Below, in pieces: positions 39,825-48,525 of a DNA stretch of 64,000 nt (positions within the stretch are counted from its first letter, which is position 1; each line of letters opens with the position of its first letter). A model generated the notes under the pieces. It worked only from the letters and a program-made list of their open reading frames with translations. It searched no databases and had not been told where the DNA came from. This DNA comes from Pseudoxanthomonas sp. J35 (GTDB lineage: Bacteria > Pseudomonadota > Gammaproteobacteria > Xanthomonadales > Xanthomonadaceae). The DNA lies in the NCBI RefSeq assembly GCF_000513995.1, contig NZ_AZVB01000001.1, positions 124,001 to 188,000 on the forward strand, given 5' to 3'. The position numbers and the translations under genes are program-made.

Positions 39825-42287
39825 ATGCAGCAGCATCCTTTCCGCCCCGCCGTCCTCGCCATCGCGCTGGGCAGCATCCTCGCCCCCCCGCACGCGAAGG
39901 CCGATCCAGACCCGGCCGGTGAGCCGGTCGACCTGGCCACCGTCGTGGTCACCGCCGCCGGCTTCGAGCAGAAGATCACCGACGCCCCGGCCAGCATCAG
40001 CGTGATAACCCCCGAAGACCTGGCCAGGCGTCCGTACATCACCCTGCTGGACGCGGTCCGCGACCTGGAAGGCGTGGACATCGGCGAAACCCGCGACAAG
40101 ACCGGCCAGGGCACGATCTCGATCCGTGGCATGGGCGCGGACTACACGCTCATCCTGATCAACGGCAAGCGCCAGAACAACCACGGCGACATCTACCCGA
40201 ACTCCTTCGGCGGCAACCAGTTCAACCACATCCCGCCGCTGGACGCGATCGAGCGCATCGAGGTGATCCGCGGCCCGATGTCGACCCTGTACGGCGCCGA
40301 CGCGATGGGCGGCGTGGTCAACATCATCACGAAGAAGGGCCTGGACAGCTGGTCCGGCTCGGTGACCGTCGGCCGCACCTTCGAGAGCAACAGCGACTAC
40401 GGCGACGACACCACGGCCGACTTCTTCGTCACCGGCCCGCTGGTGCGCGGCGTGCTCGACCTGGCCGTGCGCGGCAGCTGGTACCGGCGTGATGCCTCCA
40501 ACCCGACCTATGGCGACGTGGTCGACCCGGCCGGCGAAGTGCACAGCCGCGCCCTTGGCTTCGGCGGCGGCGGCAAGACCGTGGACAACACCAACAAGGC
40601 CGGTGGCATCAGCCTGGCCTGGACCCCGTCCGACACCCAGACCGTCACCTTCGACTACGACGTCTCGCGCCAGGAATACGACAACGCGATCAAGATCAAC
40701 GACGCCGGCGTCGAGGAATACCCGGTCGGCACCGTCGACAACCACGGCGCGATGCTGCGCATCGGCAACAACGGCCGCATCGAACCGCGCGCCGGGTACG
40801 CGCCGACCCAGGAATTCACCCGCGACAGCTGGTCGCTGACCCACGAGGGCCAGTGGAGCTTCGGCAACAGCTTCGTCTCGCTGTCGCACGTGGAGACCAA
40901 CAACAAGGGCCGCACCCTGCCGTTCACCGTGGACGAGCGCAAGCAGCTGCAGCAGCTGTGGAACGCGGCCTGCACCAGCCTCGGCGGCAACGTCGGTTCC
41001 AGCGGCTACTGCGCGCCGTCGGCCGCGATCGGCTTCCGCAACGCCAACGCCTGGAACAACCAGTCCGAGGCGCAGAAGCTGGCGATCATGCAGGCCAACC
41101 TGTCCCCGGAGCAGTACGGGCAACTGCTGGCCTACCTCCCGCGCCCCCGCCGCACCCTGGAAAGCGCGCAGTACACCCTCGACGCCAAGCTGGAGATCCC
41201 GTTCAATGCCGCCGGCGAGCACGTGGCCGTGGTCGGCACCCAGGTGATCCGCGGCGAGCTGACCGACGGCGTGTTCGGCATGGAGGCCGGCCAGCCTGGC
41301 GGCGTGCAGGAGCACAACATGTACTCGCTGTTCGCCGAGGACACCTGGAAGGTGCTCGAGCCGCTGTCGCTCACCGCCGGCCTGCGCTACGACGACCACC
41401 AGGTGTTCGGCAGCCGCGTCAGCCCGCGCCTGTACGCGGTGTACACGCTGAACGACCAGTGGACCATCAAGGGCGGCGCCAGCACCGGCTTCAAGACGCC
41501 CAAGACCACCCAGCTGTACGACGGCGTGGTCGGCTTCGGCGGTCAGGGCACCTCGCCGATGTTCGGCAACCCGGACCTGAAGCCGGAAACCAGCGTGAGC
41601 TACGAGCTGGCCGTGTACTGGCAGCATCCGGACGGCCACAACTTCAACGCCACCGTGTTCCGCAACACCTTCGACGACAAGATCTCCTCGCAGCCGTGCG
41701 GCGCCGGCCTGGCCCAGCCGTGCTCGGACACCGGCGAGTACGCCGAGCTGGGTTACGCCACCAGCACCCGCACGGTGAACATCGACAAGGTGGTGATCCA
41801 GGGCGCCGAAGTGTCCGGCCGCTGGCAGGTCGCCGATGCGGTCGGCCTGCGCGCCAACTACACCTACACCGACAGCGAGCAGCGCAGCGGCGCCGAGATC
41901 GGCCTGCCGCTGGGCGACAGCGCCCGGCACATGGCCAACGCCACTTTCGAATGGCAGGCCTCGGACCGGCTGGGCCTGTTCCTGACCGCCGAGTCGCGGG
42001 CCAAGCGCTACCGCGGCGTGCATGCGATCACCGGCGAGCCGCTGTACTACAAGGACTACACCGTCCTGCACCTGGGCGGTTCGTTCGAGGTCACCGACAC
42101 GCTGACGATGAACGCGCGGATCAACAACCTGCTCGACCGCGATTTCACCACCTACGCCACCGAGTTCCGCGACCTGGACGGCGACGGCGCCTATCTGGAC
42201 GGCAGCAACGAAGTCCTCTACTTCGACGACTACAACAACAAGGACAAGGCGCGCAGCTTCTGGCTGAGCCTCAACGTCCGCTTCTGA
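39825..42287 (+). CDS. TonB-dependent siderophore-type receptor
   Basis: 820 residues with signal peptide to about residue 26. TonB box DLATVVVTA (about 36-44). The plug is of the FepA/ferric-catecholate class ([59 protein letters not shown]..., [25 protein letters not shown]). The barrel ends in a C-terminal Phe (LSLNVRF). It should import ferric siderophore across the outer membrane. A 14-bp hairpin follows and then a Fur-like site before the reductase operon. Confidence 0.92.
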   Translation: MQQHPFRPAVLAIALGSILAPPHAKADPDPAGEPVDLATVVVTAAGFEQKITDAPASISVITPEDLARRPYITLLDAVRDLEGVDIGETRDKTGQGTISIRGMGADYTLILINGKRQNNHGDIYPNSFGGNQFNHIPPLDAIERIEVIRGPMSTLYGADAMGGVVNIITKKGLDSWSGSVTVGRTFESNSDYGDDTTADFFVTGPLVRGVLDLAVRGSWYRRDASNPTYGDVVDPAGEVHSRALGFGGGGKTVDNTNKAGGISLAWTPSDTQTVTFDYDVSRQEYDNAIKINDAGVEEYPVGTVDNHGAMLRIGNNGRIEPRAGYAPTQEFTRDSWSLTHEGQWSFGNSFVSLSHVETNNKGRTLPFTVDERKQLQQLWNAACTSLGGNVGSSGYCAPSAAIGFRNANAWNNQSEAQKLAIMQANLSPEQYGQLLAYLPRPRRTLESAQYTLDAKLEIPFNAAGEHVAVVGTQVIRGELTDGVFGMEAGQPGGVQEHNMYSLFAEDTWKVLEPLSLTAGLRYDDHQVFGSRVSPRLYAVYTLNDQWTIKGGASTGFKTPKTTQLYDGVVGFGGQGTSPMFGNPDLKPETSVSYELAVYWQHPDGHNFNATVFRNTFDDKISSQPCGAGLAQPCSDTGEYAELGYATSTRTVNIDKVVIQGAEVSGRWQVADAVGLRANYTYTDSEQRSGAEIGLPLGDSARHMANATFEWQASDRLGLFLTAESRAKRYRGVHAITGEPLYYKDYTVLHLGGSFEVTDTLTMNARINNLLDRDFTTYATEFRDLDGDGAYLDGSNEVLYFDDYNNKDKARSFWLSLNVRF

Positions 42288-42294
42288 CGTCGTA

Positions 42295-42326
42295 CGCGGC
42301 CCGGGCGGTCAACCGCCCGGGCCGCG
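42295..42326 (+). terminator. 14-bp GC hairpin after the receptor gene
   Basis: Stem 42295-42308 with 42313-42326 is perfect, with TCAA loop, 7 bp after the receptor stop; no T-run. It probably ends or stabilises the receptor transcript before the next promoter. Confidence 0.65.
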
Positions 42327-42343
42327 GCGCGTCATGGGGAACA

Positions 42344-42374
42344 ATGAGAACAGTTCTCATCGATCCCCTATACT
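42344..42374 (+). promoter_or_regulatory. Fur-box-like palindrome and promoter of the PepSY-ApbE operon
   Basis: ATGAGAACAGTTCTCAT (42344-42360) is a perfect 8-1-8 palindrome close to the Fur consensus TGAGAATNATTCTCA. The -10 TATACT lies at 42369-42374, so a bound repressor would cover the -35 region. It precedes five genes for iron reduction. An in-frame ATG inside the palindrome (42344) is upstream of the predicted transcript start and so not the start codon of the PepSY gene. Confidence 0.75.
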
Positions 42375-42400
42375 GGGCGACCCCTGACGACCGCGTGCCC

Positions 42401-43045
42401 ATGCCTGCCACTCCCCGCCACGATCCCGTTTCCACCCAGCAGCGCCGCGGCTTCTGGCTGCGCACCCTGCACCAGTGGCACTGGATCAGCTCGGCGGTCT
42501 GCCTGGTCGGCATGCTGCTGTTCACCGTCACCGGCATCACCCTCAACCACGCCGCGCGGATCGAGGCCAGGCCCGCGGTCGACAACCGCGTGCTGGAGCT
42601 GCCGGCGCCGCTGCTCGAAGCGCTGGCCGCGGCGCCGGAGGAAGGCAACGCCCCGCTGCCGGAACCGGTAGCGCGCTGGCTCGACGACGCGCTGGACGCG
42701 CCGGTGGGCCGTCGTCCGGCCGAGTGGTCGGCGGAGGAAGCCTACGTTTCCATGCCCGCGCCGGGCGCCGACGCCTGGCTGAGCATCGACCGCGAAACCG
42801 GCACGGTGGAATTCGAGCGCACCGACCGCGGCTGGGTCTCCTACTTCAACGACCTGCACAAGGGGCGCAACGCCGGACCGGCCTGGGGCTGGTTCATCGA
42901 CGTGTTCGCCATCGCCTGCCTGGTGTTCTGCATCACCGGGCTGTTCCTGCTGCACCTGCACGCGCGGCAACGCCGCCTGACCTGGCCGCTGGTCGGCCTG
43001 GGCCTGGTGGTGCCGGTGCTGCTGGCCCTGCTTTTCATCCATTGA
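42401..43045 (+). CDS. PepSY-associated TM helix protein (iron reductase type)
   Basis: 214 residues from ATG 42401 (GTG 42395 is also possible). Helix 1 lies in [33 protein letters not shown] (about 19-50) with His residues on both sides. A periplasmic loop contains a PepSY-like segment ([46 protein letters not shown]). Two more helices follow near the C-terminus. Such proteins pass electrons across the inner membrane to periplasmic acceptors. It heads a Fur-controlled operon. Confidence 0.85.
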   Translation: MPATPRHDPVSTQQRRGFWLRTLHQWHWISSAVCLVGMLLFTVTGITLNHAARIEARPAVDNRVLELPAPLLEALAAAPEEGNAPLPEPVARWLDDALDAPVGRRPAEWSAEEAYVSMPAPGADAWLSIDRETGTVEFERTDRGWVSYFNDLHKGRNAGPAWGWFIDVFAIACLVFCITGLFLLHLHARQRRLTWPLVGLGLVVPVLLALLFIH

Positions 43046-43058
43046 CGAGGTTCCATCG

Positions 43059-43568
43059 ATGCGCGCCAAGCTGTTCTTCGCGGTCAGTGGCCTGCTGACG
43101 CTCCCGGCCTACGCGGCCGAGCTGCAGGTCGACGTCGAGATCCCCAAGCTCAACGTCGCCGAGTACCACCGCCCCTACGTGGCGGTCTGGCTGGAAGGCA
43201 CCGACCAGAAGGTCGCGGCCAACCTGGCCGTCTGGTACCAGCAGAAGGACACCGCCGAGGGCCACGGCACCAAGTGGCTGCCCGACCTGCGCCAGTGGTG
43301 GCGCAAGTCCGGCCGCAACCTGGACCTGCCGGTGGACGGCGTGACCGGCCCGACCCGTCCGGTCGGCAGGCACGTGCTGAAGTTCGACGGGCGCAGCCCG
43401 CAGCTGGGCAAGCTCGCGCCCGGCCAGTACACCCTGGTGGTGGAAGCGGTGCGCGAGGTCGGCGGCCGCGAACTGCTGAAGATCCCCTTCGAATGGAACG
43501 GCAAGCCGCAGTCCGGCAAGGCGCAGGGCGCCAGCGAGCTTGGCGCGGTCGGCCTGTCGATCAAGTAA
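43059..43568 (+). CDS. DUF2271 domain periplasmic protein (putative flavin carrier)
   Basis: 169 residues, signal peptide 1-20 (LTLPAYAA). IPKLNVAEYHRPYVAVWLE and NLAVWYQQKD are diagnostic for DUF2271. Residues 93-99 read DGVTGPT. In DUF2271 proteins this is the ApbE flavinylation motif DxxTGAT, in which the last Thr (here T99) would receive FMN. The Ala is replaced by Pro here. The gene is 13 bp after PepSY and two genes before apbE, supporting a role as a covalently flavinylated electron carrier. Confidence 0.88.
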   Translation: MRAKLFFAVSGLLTLPAYAAELQVDVEIPKLNVAEYHRPYVAVWLEGTDQKVAANLAVWYQQKDTAEGHGTKWLPDLRQWWRKSGRNLDLPVDGVTGPTRPVGRHVLKFDGRSPQLGKLAPGQYTLVVEAVREVGGRELLKIPFEWNGKPQSGKAQGASELGAVGLSIK

Positions 43569-43590
43569 CCCTCTTTCCCGGAGCACCCGC

Positions 43591-44454
43591 ATGAAGAAGC
43601 AAGCCTTCGTCGTCGCCCTCGCGCTGGCGCTGTCCTTCCCCGCCGCCGCGCACAAGCAGTGGCTGCTGCCCTCGCAGGCCACGGTCAACGGCAAGGAGGT
43701 CTGGGTGACCTTCGACGGTGCCGTCTCCAACCAGCTGTTCTTCCCCGACCACGTGCCGATGCGCCTGGACAACGTGGTCGCCATTGCCCCCGACGGCAGC
43801 CCGGTCGAGCTGCAGAACGCCAGCACCGGCAAGTACCGCAGCACCTTCGACCTGCGCCTGGAGCAGGAAGGCACCTACCGCGTGGCCAACGTCAACCGCG
43901 GCGTGTCGGCCAGCTGGGATACCGCCTCGAGCCTGGCGGCGAAGGAGAAGGCCAAGGCCGAAGGCAAGCCGGTGAGCGGGCCGGGGGCGCCGCGCGGCGG
44001 CTTCCTGCGCAACGCCACGGCCGAGGAGCTGGCGACGAAGATCCCGGCCGACGCCAGGAACCTGCAGGTCACCGAGGTCATCGGCCGCGTGGAGACCTTC
44101 GTCACCAACGGCCGCACCACCGACCTCAAGGCGGTCGGCGAAGGGCTGGAACTGGTCCCGGTCACCCACCCGAACGACCTGTTCGAGGGCGAGGAGGCGA
44201 AGTTCGTCCTGCATGTCGACGGCAAACCGGCCGCCGGCCTGGAAGTCGAAGTGGTCCGCGGCGACACCCGCTTCCGCAACGCCCAGGAAGAGATCAGGGC
44301 GACCAGCGGCGCCGACGGCAGCTTCGCCGTCACGTTCCCGCAGCCGGGCCGCTACTGGCTGGAAGTGTCCAGCGAGGACGCCCGCTCCCGCGTGCCGCAG
44401 GCCACGAAGCGTCGCCTGATGTACGTGGCGACCCTGGAAGTGCTGCCGCAGTAA
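43591..44454 (+). CDS. DUF4198 domain periplasmic protein
   Basis: 287 residues from ATG 43591. Signal peptide (MKKQAFVVALALALSFPAAA) then AHKQWLLPSQATVNGKEVWVTFDGAVSNQLFFPDH, the N-terminal hallmark of DUF4198 with its conserved His. A C-terminal Ig-like region (GKPAAGLEVEVVRGDTRFRN...ATSGADGSFAVTFPQPGRYWLEV) ends the protein. The family is linked to metal uptake loci. It may bind the ferric complex or metal during reduction. Co-transcribed with DUF2271 (22 bp gap). Confidence 0.85.
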   Translation: MKKQAFVVALALALSFPAAAHKQWLLPSQATVNGKEVWVTFDGAVSNQLFFPDHVPMRLDNVVAIAPDGSPVELQNASTGKYRSTFDLRLEQEGTYRVANVNRGVSASWDTASSLAAKEKAKAEGKPVSGPGAPRGGFLRNATAEELATKIPADARNLQVTEVIGRVETFVTNGRTTDLKAVGEGLELVPVTHPNDLFEGEEAKFVLHVDGKPAAGLEVEVVRGDTRFRNAQEEIRATSGADGSFAVTFPQPGRYWLEVSSEDARSRVPQATKRRLMYVATLEVLPQ

Positions 44455-44468
44455 GCGGACGCGACGCG

Positions 44469-45449
44469 ATGCAACCGACGGCGGCCGCCGCGGATCTGGC
44501 GACCCTCGGCGGCCAGACCATGGGGACGACCTGGAGCGTGCGCCTGCTGGCGCCTGCCCGGGCCGACCTGCACGCGCTGCACGCCGGCATCCAGGCAAGG
44601 CTCGACCGGGTGGTGGCGCAGATGAGCACCTGGGAAGCGCGTTCGGATATCCGCCGCTACCGCGATGCGGTCGCCGGCAGCTGGATCGCGTTGCCGGAGG
44701 AATTCGCCACGGTGCTCGACTGCGCGCTGGAAGTAGCCACCGCCAGCGACGGCGCCTTCGATCCCACCCTCGGCCCGCTGGTCGACCTGTGGGGCTTCGG
44801 CAGCGCCGGCGCGCGACGACGCGTGCCCGCGGACAGCGAGATCGGGCAGGCGCGCGAACGCTGCGGCTGGCAGCGGCTGCAACGCCGCGCCGGTGGCCGC
44901 GAACTGCTGCAGCCGGGCGGACTGCACCTGGACCTGTCGGCGATCGCCAAGGGCTACGGCGCCGACCTGGTCGCCGCGCACCTGCGCGCCGGCGGCATTA
45001 CCGCCGCGCTGGTGGAAGTGGGCGGCGAGATCCACGCCTTCGGCCGCAAGCCGGATGGCACGCCGTGGCGCGTGCTGGTCGAGTCGGCAGCCGACGAACA
45101 GGCCGATGTCGAGGCGATGCCGCCACGCGTGCTGCAGCTCGATGACGCGGCGGTAGCCACCTCCGGCGACCGCTGGCACCGCTTCGAACAGGACGGGCGC
45201 CGCTACGCGCACACCATCGATCCGCGCACCGGCGTCCCGGTCGCCGATGCCGCCGCCGCGGTCACCGTGGTCGCGGCCGATGCCATGCATGCGGACGCGT
45301 GGGCCACCGCGCTGACGGTGATGGGCGCGCAGGCCGGGCTGGAGTTCGCCCGCAGCCACGGCCTGGCCGCGCGCTTCGTCATCCGCGAAGCCGGCGGACT
45401 TCGCGAAGCGATGACCGACGCCTTCAACGCACGGCTGGTGCAGCCATGA
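44469..45449 (+). CDS. apbE: FAD:protein FMN transferase (ApbE)
   Basis: 326 residues. GGQTMGTTWSVRL is the family start, followed by DGAFDPTLGPLVDLWGFG, LDLSAIAKGYGADLVAAHLRAGG, VEVGGEIHAFG and HTIDPRTGVPV with the catalytic region VTVVAADAMHADAWATALTVMG. It transfers FMN from FAD to Thr of the target protein, using Mg2+. Most ApbE proteins carry a signal peptide or lipobox; none is visible here or upstream in frame. If cytoplasmic, it would have to act before export of DUF2271, or on a different target. The stop overlaps the reductase ATG (ATGA). Confidence 0.93.
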   Translation: MQPTAAAADLATLGGQTMGTTWSVRLLAPARADLHALHAGIQARLDRVVAQMSTWEARSDIRRYRDAVAGSWIALPEEFATVLDCALEVATASDGAFDPTLGPLVDLWGFGSAGARRRVPADSEIGQARERCGWQRLQRRAGGRELLQPGGLHLDLSAIAKGYGADLVAAHLRAGGITAALVEVGGEIHAFGRKPDGTPWRVLVESAADEQADVEAMPPRVLQLDDAAVATSGDRWHRFEQDGRRYAHTIDPRTGVPVADAAAAVTVVAADAMHADAWATALTVMGAQAGLEFARSHGLAARFVIREAGGLREAMTDAFNARLVQP

Positions 45450-47074
45450 GCGCAGATTCCGGCAAGGTGGCCCGTGCCATCCCCAGGTCGCTGGCCGGCA
45501 ACCTGCTGGTCGCCGGCGTGCTGGTGCTGGCGGCGTTGCTGTTGCTGCCGCTGCACGGCGATGTCTGGTGGCTGGCGGCGCCGCGTCCGCGCCGCTGGTG
45601 GCTGGCCGGCTTCACGCTGCTGGCGTGGCTGGCCGCGTCCGCGCTGTTCCTGCGCAGGCGTCGCGTCGCCGAAGCCGCGCCGGCGCAGGGCGAAGCGCCG
45701 CTGCTGGTCTGCTGGGCGAGCCAGACCGGCTTCGCCCGGGAGCTGGCCGAACGCAGCGCCTCGCTGCTGCGCGAATCCGGCACCGCGGTACGGGTGGTCG
45801 CGCTGGAGGCGGTGGATGCGGACCTGCTCGCAGGCACGCGCCGCGCCCTGTTCGTGGCCAGCACCACCGGCGAAGGCGACCCGCCGGACCACGCCCTCGC
45901 CTTCCTGCGCGGCACGATGGCACAGCACCCCACGCTGGACCTGGAGTACGCCCTGCTGGCGCTCGGCGACCGCAGCTACAACGACTTCTGCGCCTTCGGC
46001 CGCCAGCTCGACGAATGGCTGCGCGCCTGTGGCGCGCGGCCGCTGTACGACCGCGTGGAGGTCGACAACGCCGACGAGGCCGCGCTGCGCCACTGGCAGT
46101 ACGAACTGGGCCGGATCGGCGGGGTGGACGAACTGCCGGACTGGGCGCCGCCGGCCTACGAACCGTGGATCCTGCGCGAGCGCCGCTGCCTCAATCCCGG
46201 CAGCCCCGGCGCGCCCGTGTTCGACCTCGCCTTGCAGCCCGCCGATGGCAGGCTGCCGGAATGGCAGGCCGGCGACGTGGTCGAAGTCGGACCACGCCAC
46301 CTGCCCGCGCAGGTGCAGGCGCTGGTCGATCGTCTCGGCCTGGACGGCACGCAACCGGTTGAACGCGCCGGCGTGCGCGAACCGCTGGCGCAGGCGCTCT
46401 CGTGCCTGCAGCTACCCGCGGCGGAGAGCCTCGCCGGGCTGGCGCCGCAAGCCCTGGTCGATGCACTCGCGCCACTGCCGCACCGCGAGTACTCGATCGC
46501 CTCGATTCCCGGCGAAGGCAGCCTGCGCCTGCTCGTGCGGCGCATGGCCCACACCGATGACCGTCCCGGTCTTGGCAGCGGCTGGCTGTGCGAAGGCATC
46601 GCTCCGGGCCATACCGTCGACCTGCGCCTGCGCGCCAACCCCGGCTTCCAGCCGCCACCGTTCGACCGGCCGCTGATCCTGGTCGGCAACGGCACCGGCA
46701 TCGCCGGCCTGCGCGCGCACCTGCAGGCGCGCGTGGCCGCTGGCGCGCGCGGCAACTGGTTGCTGTTCGGCGAACGCAGCCCGGAACACGACCGCTACTA
46801 CGACGCCGACCTGCAGCAGTGGCAGGCGCAGGGCTGGCTGGACCGCGTGGACCTGGCCTTCTCCCGCGGCCCCGAACCTGCCTACGTGCAGCACCGCCTG
46901 CGCACCGCCGCCGACCTGCTGCGCGATTGGGTGGACCGCGGCGCCACCATCCTGGTCTGCGGCAATGCCACCGGCATGGCCCCGGCGGTCGATGCGGTGC
47001 TGGCGGAAGTGCTTGGCGGGGAGCGACGCGACGCCTTGCGCGCCGAAGGCCGCTACCGCCGCGACGTCTACTGA
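45446..47074 (+). CDS. Membrane-anchored flavodoxin/FAD reductase (CysJ-like)
   Basis: 542 residues. Two helices (about 17-36 and 51-69) anchor a cytoplasmic diflavin reductase: flavodoxin domain from residue 86 (CWASQTGFARELAERSA, ASTTGEGDPPDHA, LGDRSYNDFCAFG), FAD domain (REYSIASIPGEG), NADPH domain (LVGNGTGIAGLRAHLQ, FGERSPEHDRYYDADL, CGNATGMAPAVDAVLAEV) and C-terminal YRRDVY aromatic. It takes electrons from NADPH via FAD and FMN, presumably to the PepSY membrane protein. It is the last gene of the iron operon and overlaps the opposite hutD gene by 7 bp. Confidence 0.92.
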   Translation: MSADSGKVARAIPRSLAGNLLVAGVLVLAALLLLPLHGDVWWLAAPRPRRWWLAGFTLLAWLAASALFLRRRRVAEAAPAQGEAPLLVCWASQTGFARELAERSASLLRESGTAVRVVALEAVDADLLAGTRRALFVASTTGEGDPPDHALAFLRGTMAQHPTLDLEYALLALGDRSYNDFCAFGRQLDEWLRACGARPLYDRVEVDNADEAALRHWQYELGRIGGVDELPDWAPPAYEPWILRERRCLNPGSPGAPVFDLALQPADGRLPEWQAGDVVEVGPRHLPAQVQALVDRLGLDGTQPVERAGVREPLAQALSCLQLPAAESLAGLAPQALVDALAPLPHREYSIASIPGEGSLRLLVRRMAHTDDRPGLGSGWLCEGIAPGHTVDLRLRANPGFQPPPFDRPLILVGNGTGIAGLRAHLQARVAAGARGNWLLFGERSPEHDRYYDADLQQWQAQGWLDRVDLAFSRGPEPAYVQHRLRTAADLLRDWVDRGATILVCGNATGMAPAVDAVLAEVLGGERRDALRAEGRYRRDVY

Positions 47075-47703
47075 TCGCGGCCGGCGGGATCCAGCGCGGG
47101 CGGCTCAACGCCCGCAGGCCATTCCACCTGGACCAGCAGCAGCGCGCCGGCGCCGTCGATCGCATGGCGCCGGCGTCCGTCCGCGCTGGCCGGCAGCCAT
47201 GCGCTGTCGCCCTGGGCCAGGGCGAGCTCGCGACCACCGTCGCCGATACGCGCCGAGCCGGCGAGCACATGCACCGCCCAGGCCGTGCGCGGATCGCAGA
47301 AGCACAGCATCGTGCCCACCAGCGGACGGTGGAACAGCGCCGCGGCCAGCGCCGGGGGACGCCACATCAGATTGAACACCTGCACCGGGCCATCCACCGG
47401 GATGCCGGTCACCGGGCGCGCACCGTCGAAATGGGCGCGCTGGTGCGGCGGCAGCAGCTCGCACGTCTCGCCGTCGTCGAAGTGCAGGCACACGCCGTTG
47501 CCGGACAGCAGCAGCTGTTCGCGGCGCAGCCCCGGGAACGGCGAGAAATCCGCCACCGCGTCGAGCTCGGCGATGGACAGCCGCAGGTTCCAGTCCGGAT
47601 CGCCCGGCAGGGCGAGGATCTCGCGGGTCCAGCCGCGGCCGTTGCGCCAGCGCGCGCGCCGGTATTCGGTGGCCGGGATGGGCAGGATGCCGTGCTCGCT
47701 CAT
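47068..47703 (-). CDS. HutD/Ves family protein
   Basis: 211 residues. ILPIPATEYRRARWRNGRGWTREILALPGDPDWNLRLSIAELDAVADFSPFPGLRREQLLLSGNG is the HutD signature, followed by two cupin-like halves (VQVFNLMWRPP, AVHVLAGSARI). HutD is found with histidine-utilisation genes, but none is adjacent here; E. coli Ves is a cold-related relative. Function unproven. It converges with, and overlaps by 7 bp, the flavin reductase gene. Confidence 0.88.
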   Translation of the reverse strand: MSEHGILPIPATEYRRARWRNGRGWTREILALPGDPDWNLRLSIAELDAVADFSPFPGLRREQLLLSGNGVCLHFDDGETCELLPPHQRAHFDGARPVTGIPVDGPVQVFNLMWRPPALAAALFHRPLVGTMLCFCDPRTAWAVHVLAGSARIGDGGRELALAQGDSAWLPASADGRRRHAIDGAGALLLVQVEWPAGVEPPALDPAGRDQ

Positions 47704-47805
47704 GCACGCATTGTGCCCCAGGCAGCGAAGATGCCGCGTGCCTCGACGCGGCGGCGCGGACCTGCCTGGCGCGGGGGGCCATGGAAGGCGCGAACCCGGC
47801 AGACC

Positions 47806-47840
47806 GGCACCGGACGCGCGTCCATGCGCGATCCGGTGCC
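47806..47840 (-). terminator. Long hairpin downstream of comEA
   Basis: Arms ggcaccgga (47806-47814) and tccggtgcc (47832-47840) are perfect complements, with an inner 4-bp GC stem. It lies about 100 bp beyond the comEA stop on the same strand, in an otherwise empty gap (47704-47943). No T-run, so a termination role is tentative. Confidence 0.45.
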
Positions 47841-47943
47841 GTGGCTCCCTGCCTGCCCCTCCGCCCGATGGGCGCTGCGGGTCCCTGCATCCTTTGCAGG
47901 CCTGCGGCCCGGAAGACGCAGGCGGCGCGGGAAACCGGCCAGC

Positions 47944-48315
47944 TCAGCGTCGCGCCACCGGGGCCGGGGCAGCGCCCTCGGCCGCAGTGCCCTTGGCCGC
48001 GGACGCGGCCGGCTGCGCCGGCTTCGGCGCCGGCCCCGCCTCGCCGACCTTGATCAGGTCGCGGTTGCGCTCGACCGTCTTCAGGCCGATGCCCTTGACG
48101 TTGGCCAGCTCGTCGACGCTCTTGAACGGGCCATGTTCTTCGCGGTACTGGACGATGGCCTCGGCCTTGGACGGGCCGACCCCGACCAGGACCTTTTCCA
48201 GCGTGGCCGCATCGGCGGTGTTGATGTCGACCTGTTCGCCGGCCAGGGCGCCGCCGGCCACGGCCAGCAGCAGCGTCAGCAGCAGCGACTTGAGCAGGAG
48301 GGAAACGGACTTCAT
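47944..48315 (-). CDS. ComEA family helix-hairpin-helix protein
   Basis: 123 residues from ATG 48315 (MKSVSLLLKSLLLTLLLAVAGGALAG signal peptide). The HhH2 domain is VDINTADAATLEKVLVGVGPSKAEAIVQYREEHGPFKSVDELANVKGIGLKTVERNRDLI. Pro/Ala-rich tail. ComEA-type proteins bind incoming DNA in the periplasm during natural transformation; single-domain secreted forms are common in gammaproteobacteria. Confidence 0.92.
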   Translation of the reverse strand: MKSVSLLLKSLLLTLLLAVAGGALAGEQVDINTADAATLEKVLVGVGPSKAEAIVQYREEHGPFKSVDELANVKGIGLKTVERNRDLIKVGEAGPAPKPAQPAASAAKGTAAEGAAPAPVARR

Positions 48316-48488
48316 GGCAACGCTCCTTGTCTGGTGATGGGTGGTGGACCGGCCGGGCCTCATGCCCCGCGCGCCGGTGCCGTCAGCTTCCCGCACGCGC
48401 CGGCGCCGGGCCATCGGCCTGCTGCGCGCCCTGGCGCGGGAAGCCGCCCCGTTCACCTGTAGGAAATTTCCCGTCCCGGGGCGGGGCG

Positions 48489-48494
48489 TAGAAT
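48489..48494 (+). promoter_or_regulatory. TAGAAT -10 box before the M20 peptidase gene
   Basis: TAGAAT ends 31 bp before the ATG. The same hexamer precedes purM (58167) and both sides of the bolA/kdsD gap. No good -35 at 17 bp. Confidence 0.4.
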
Positions 48495-48525
48495 GTCCGT
48501 CTCTCCGTTACACGCTGGGAACACC

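Noticed and set aside
39222-42071. A 949-codon minus-strand frame opposite the siderophore receptor
   Set aside because: Same GC-driven shadow; no signal, domain or ribosome site.
42344-42400. ATG 42344 as start of the PepSY protein
   Set aside because: It lies in the Fur-like palindrome and upstream of the TATACT -10 box, so it would not be in the transcript from that promoter.
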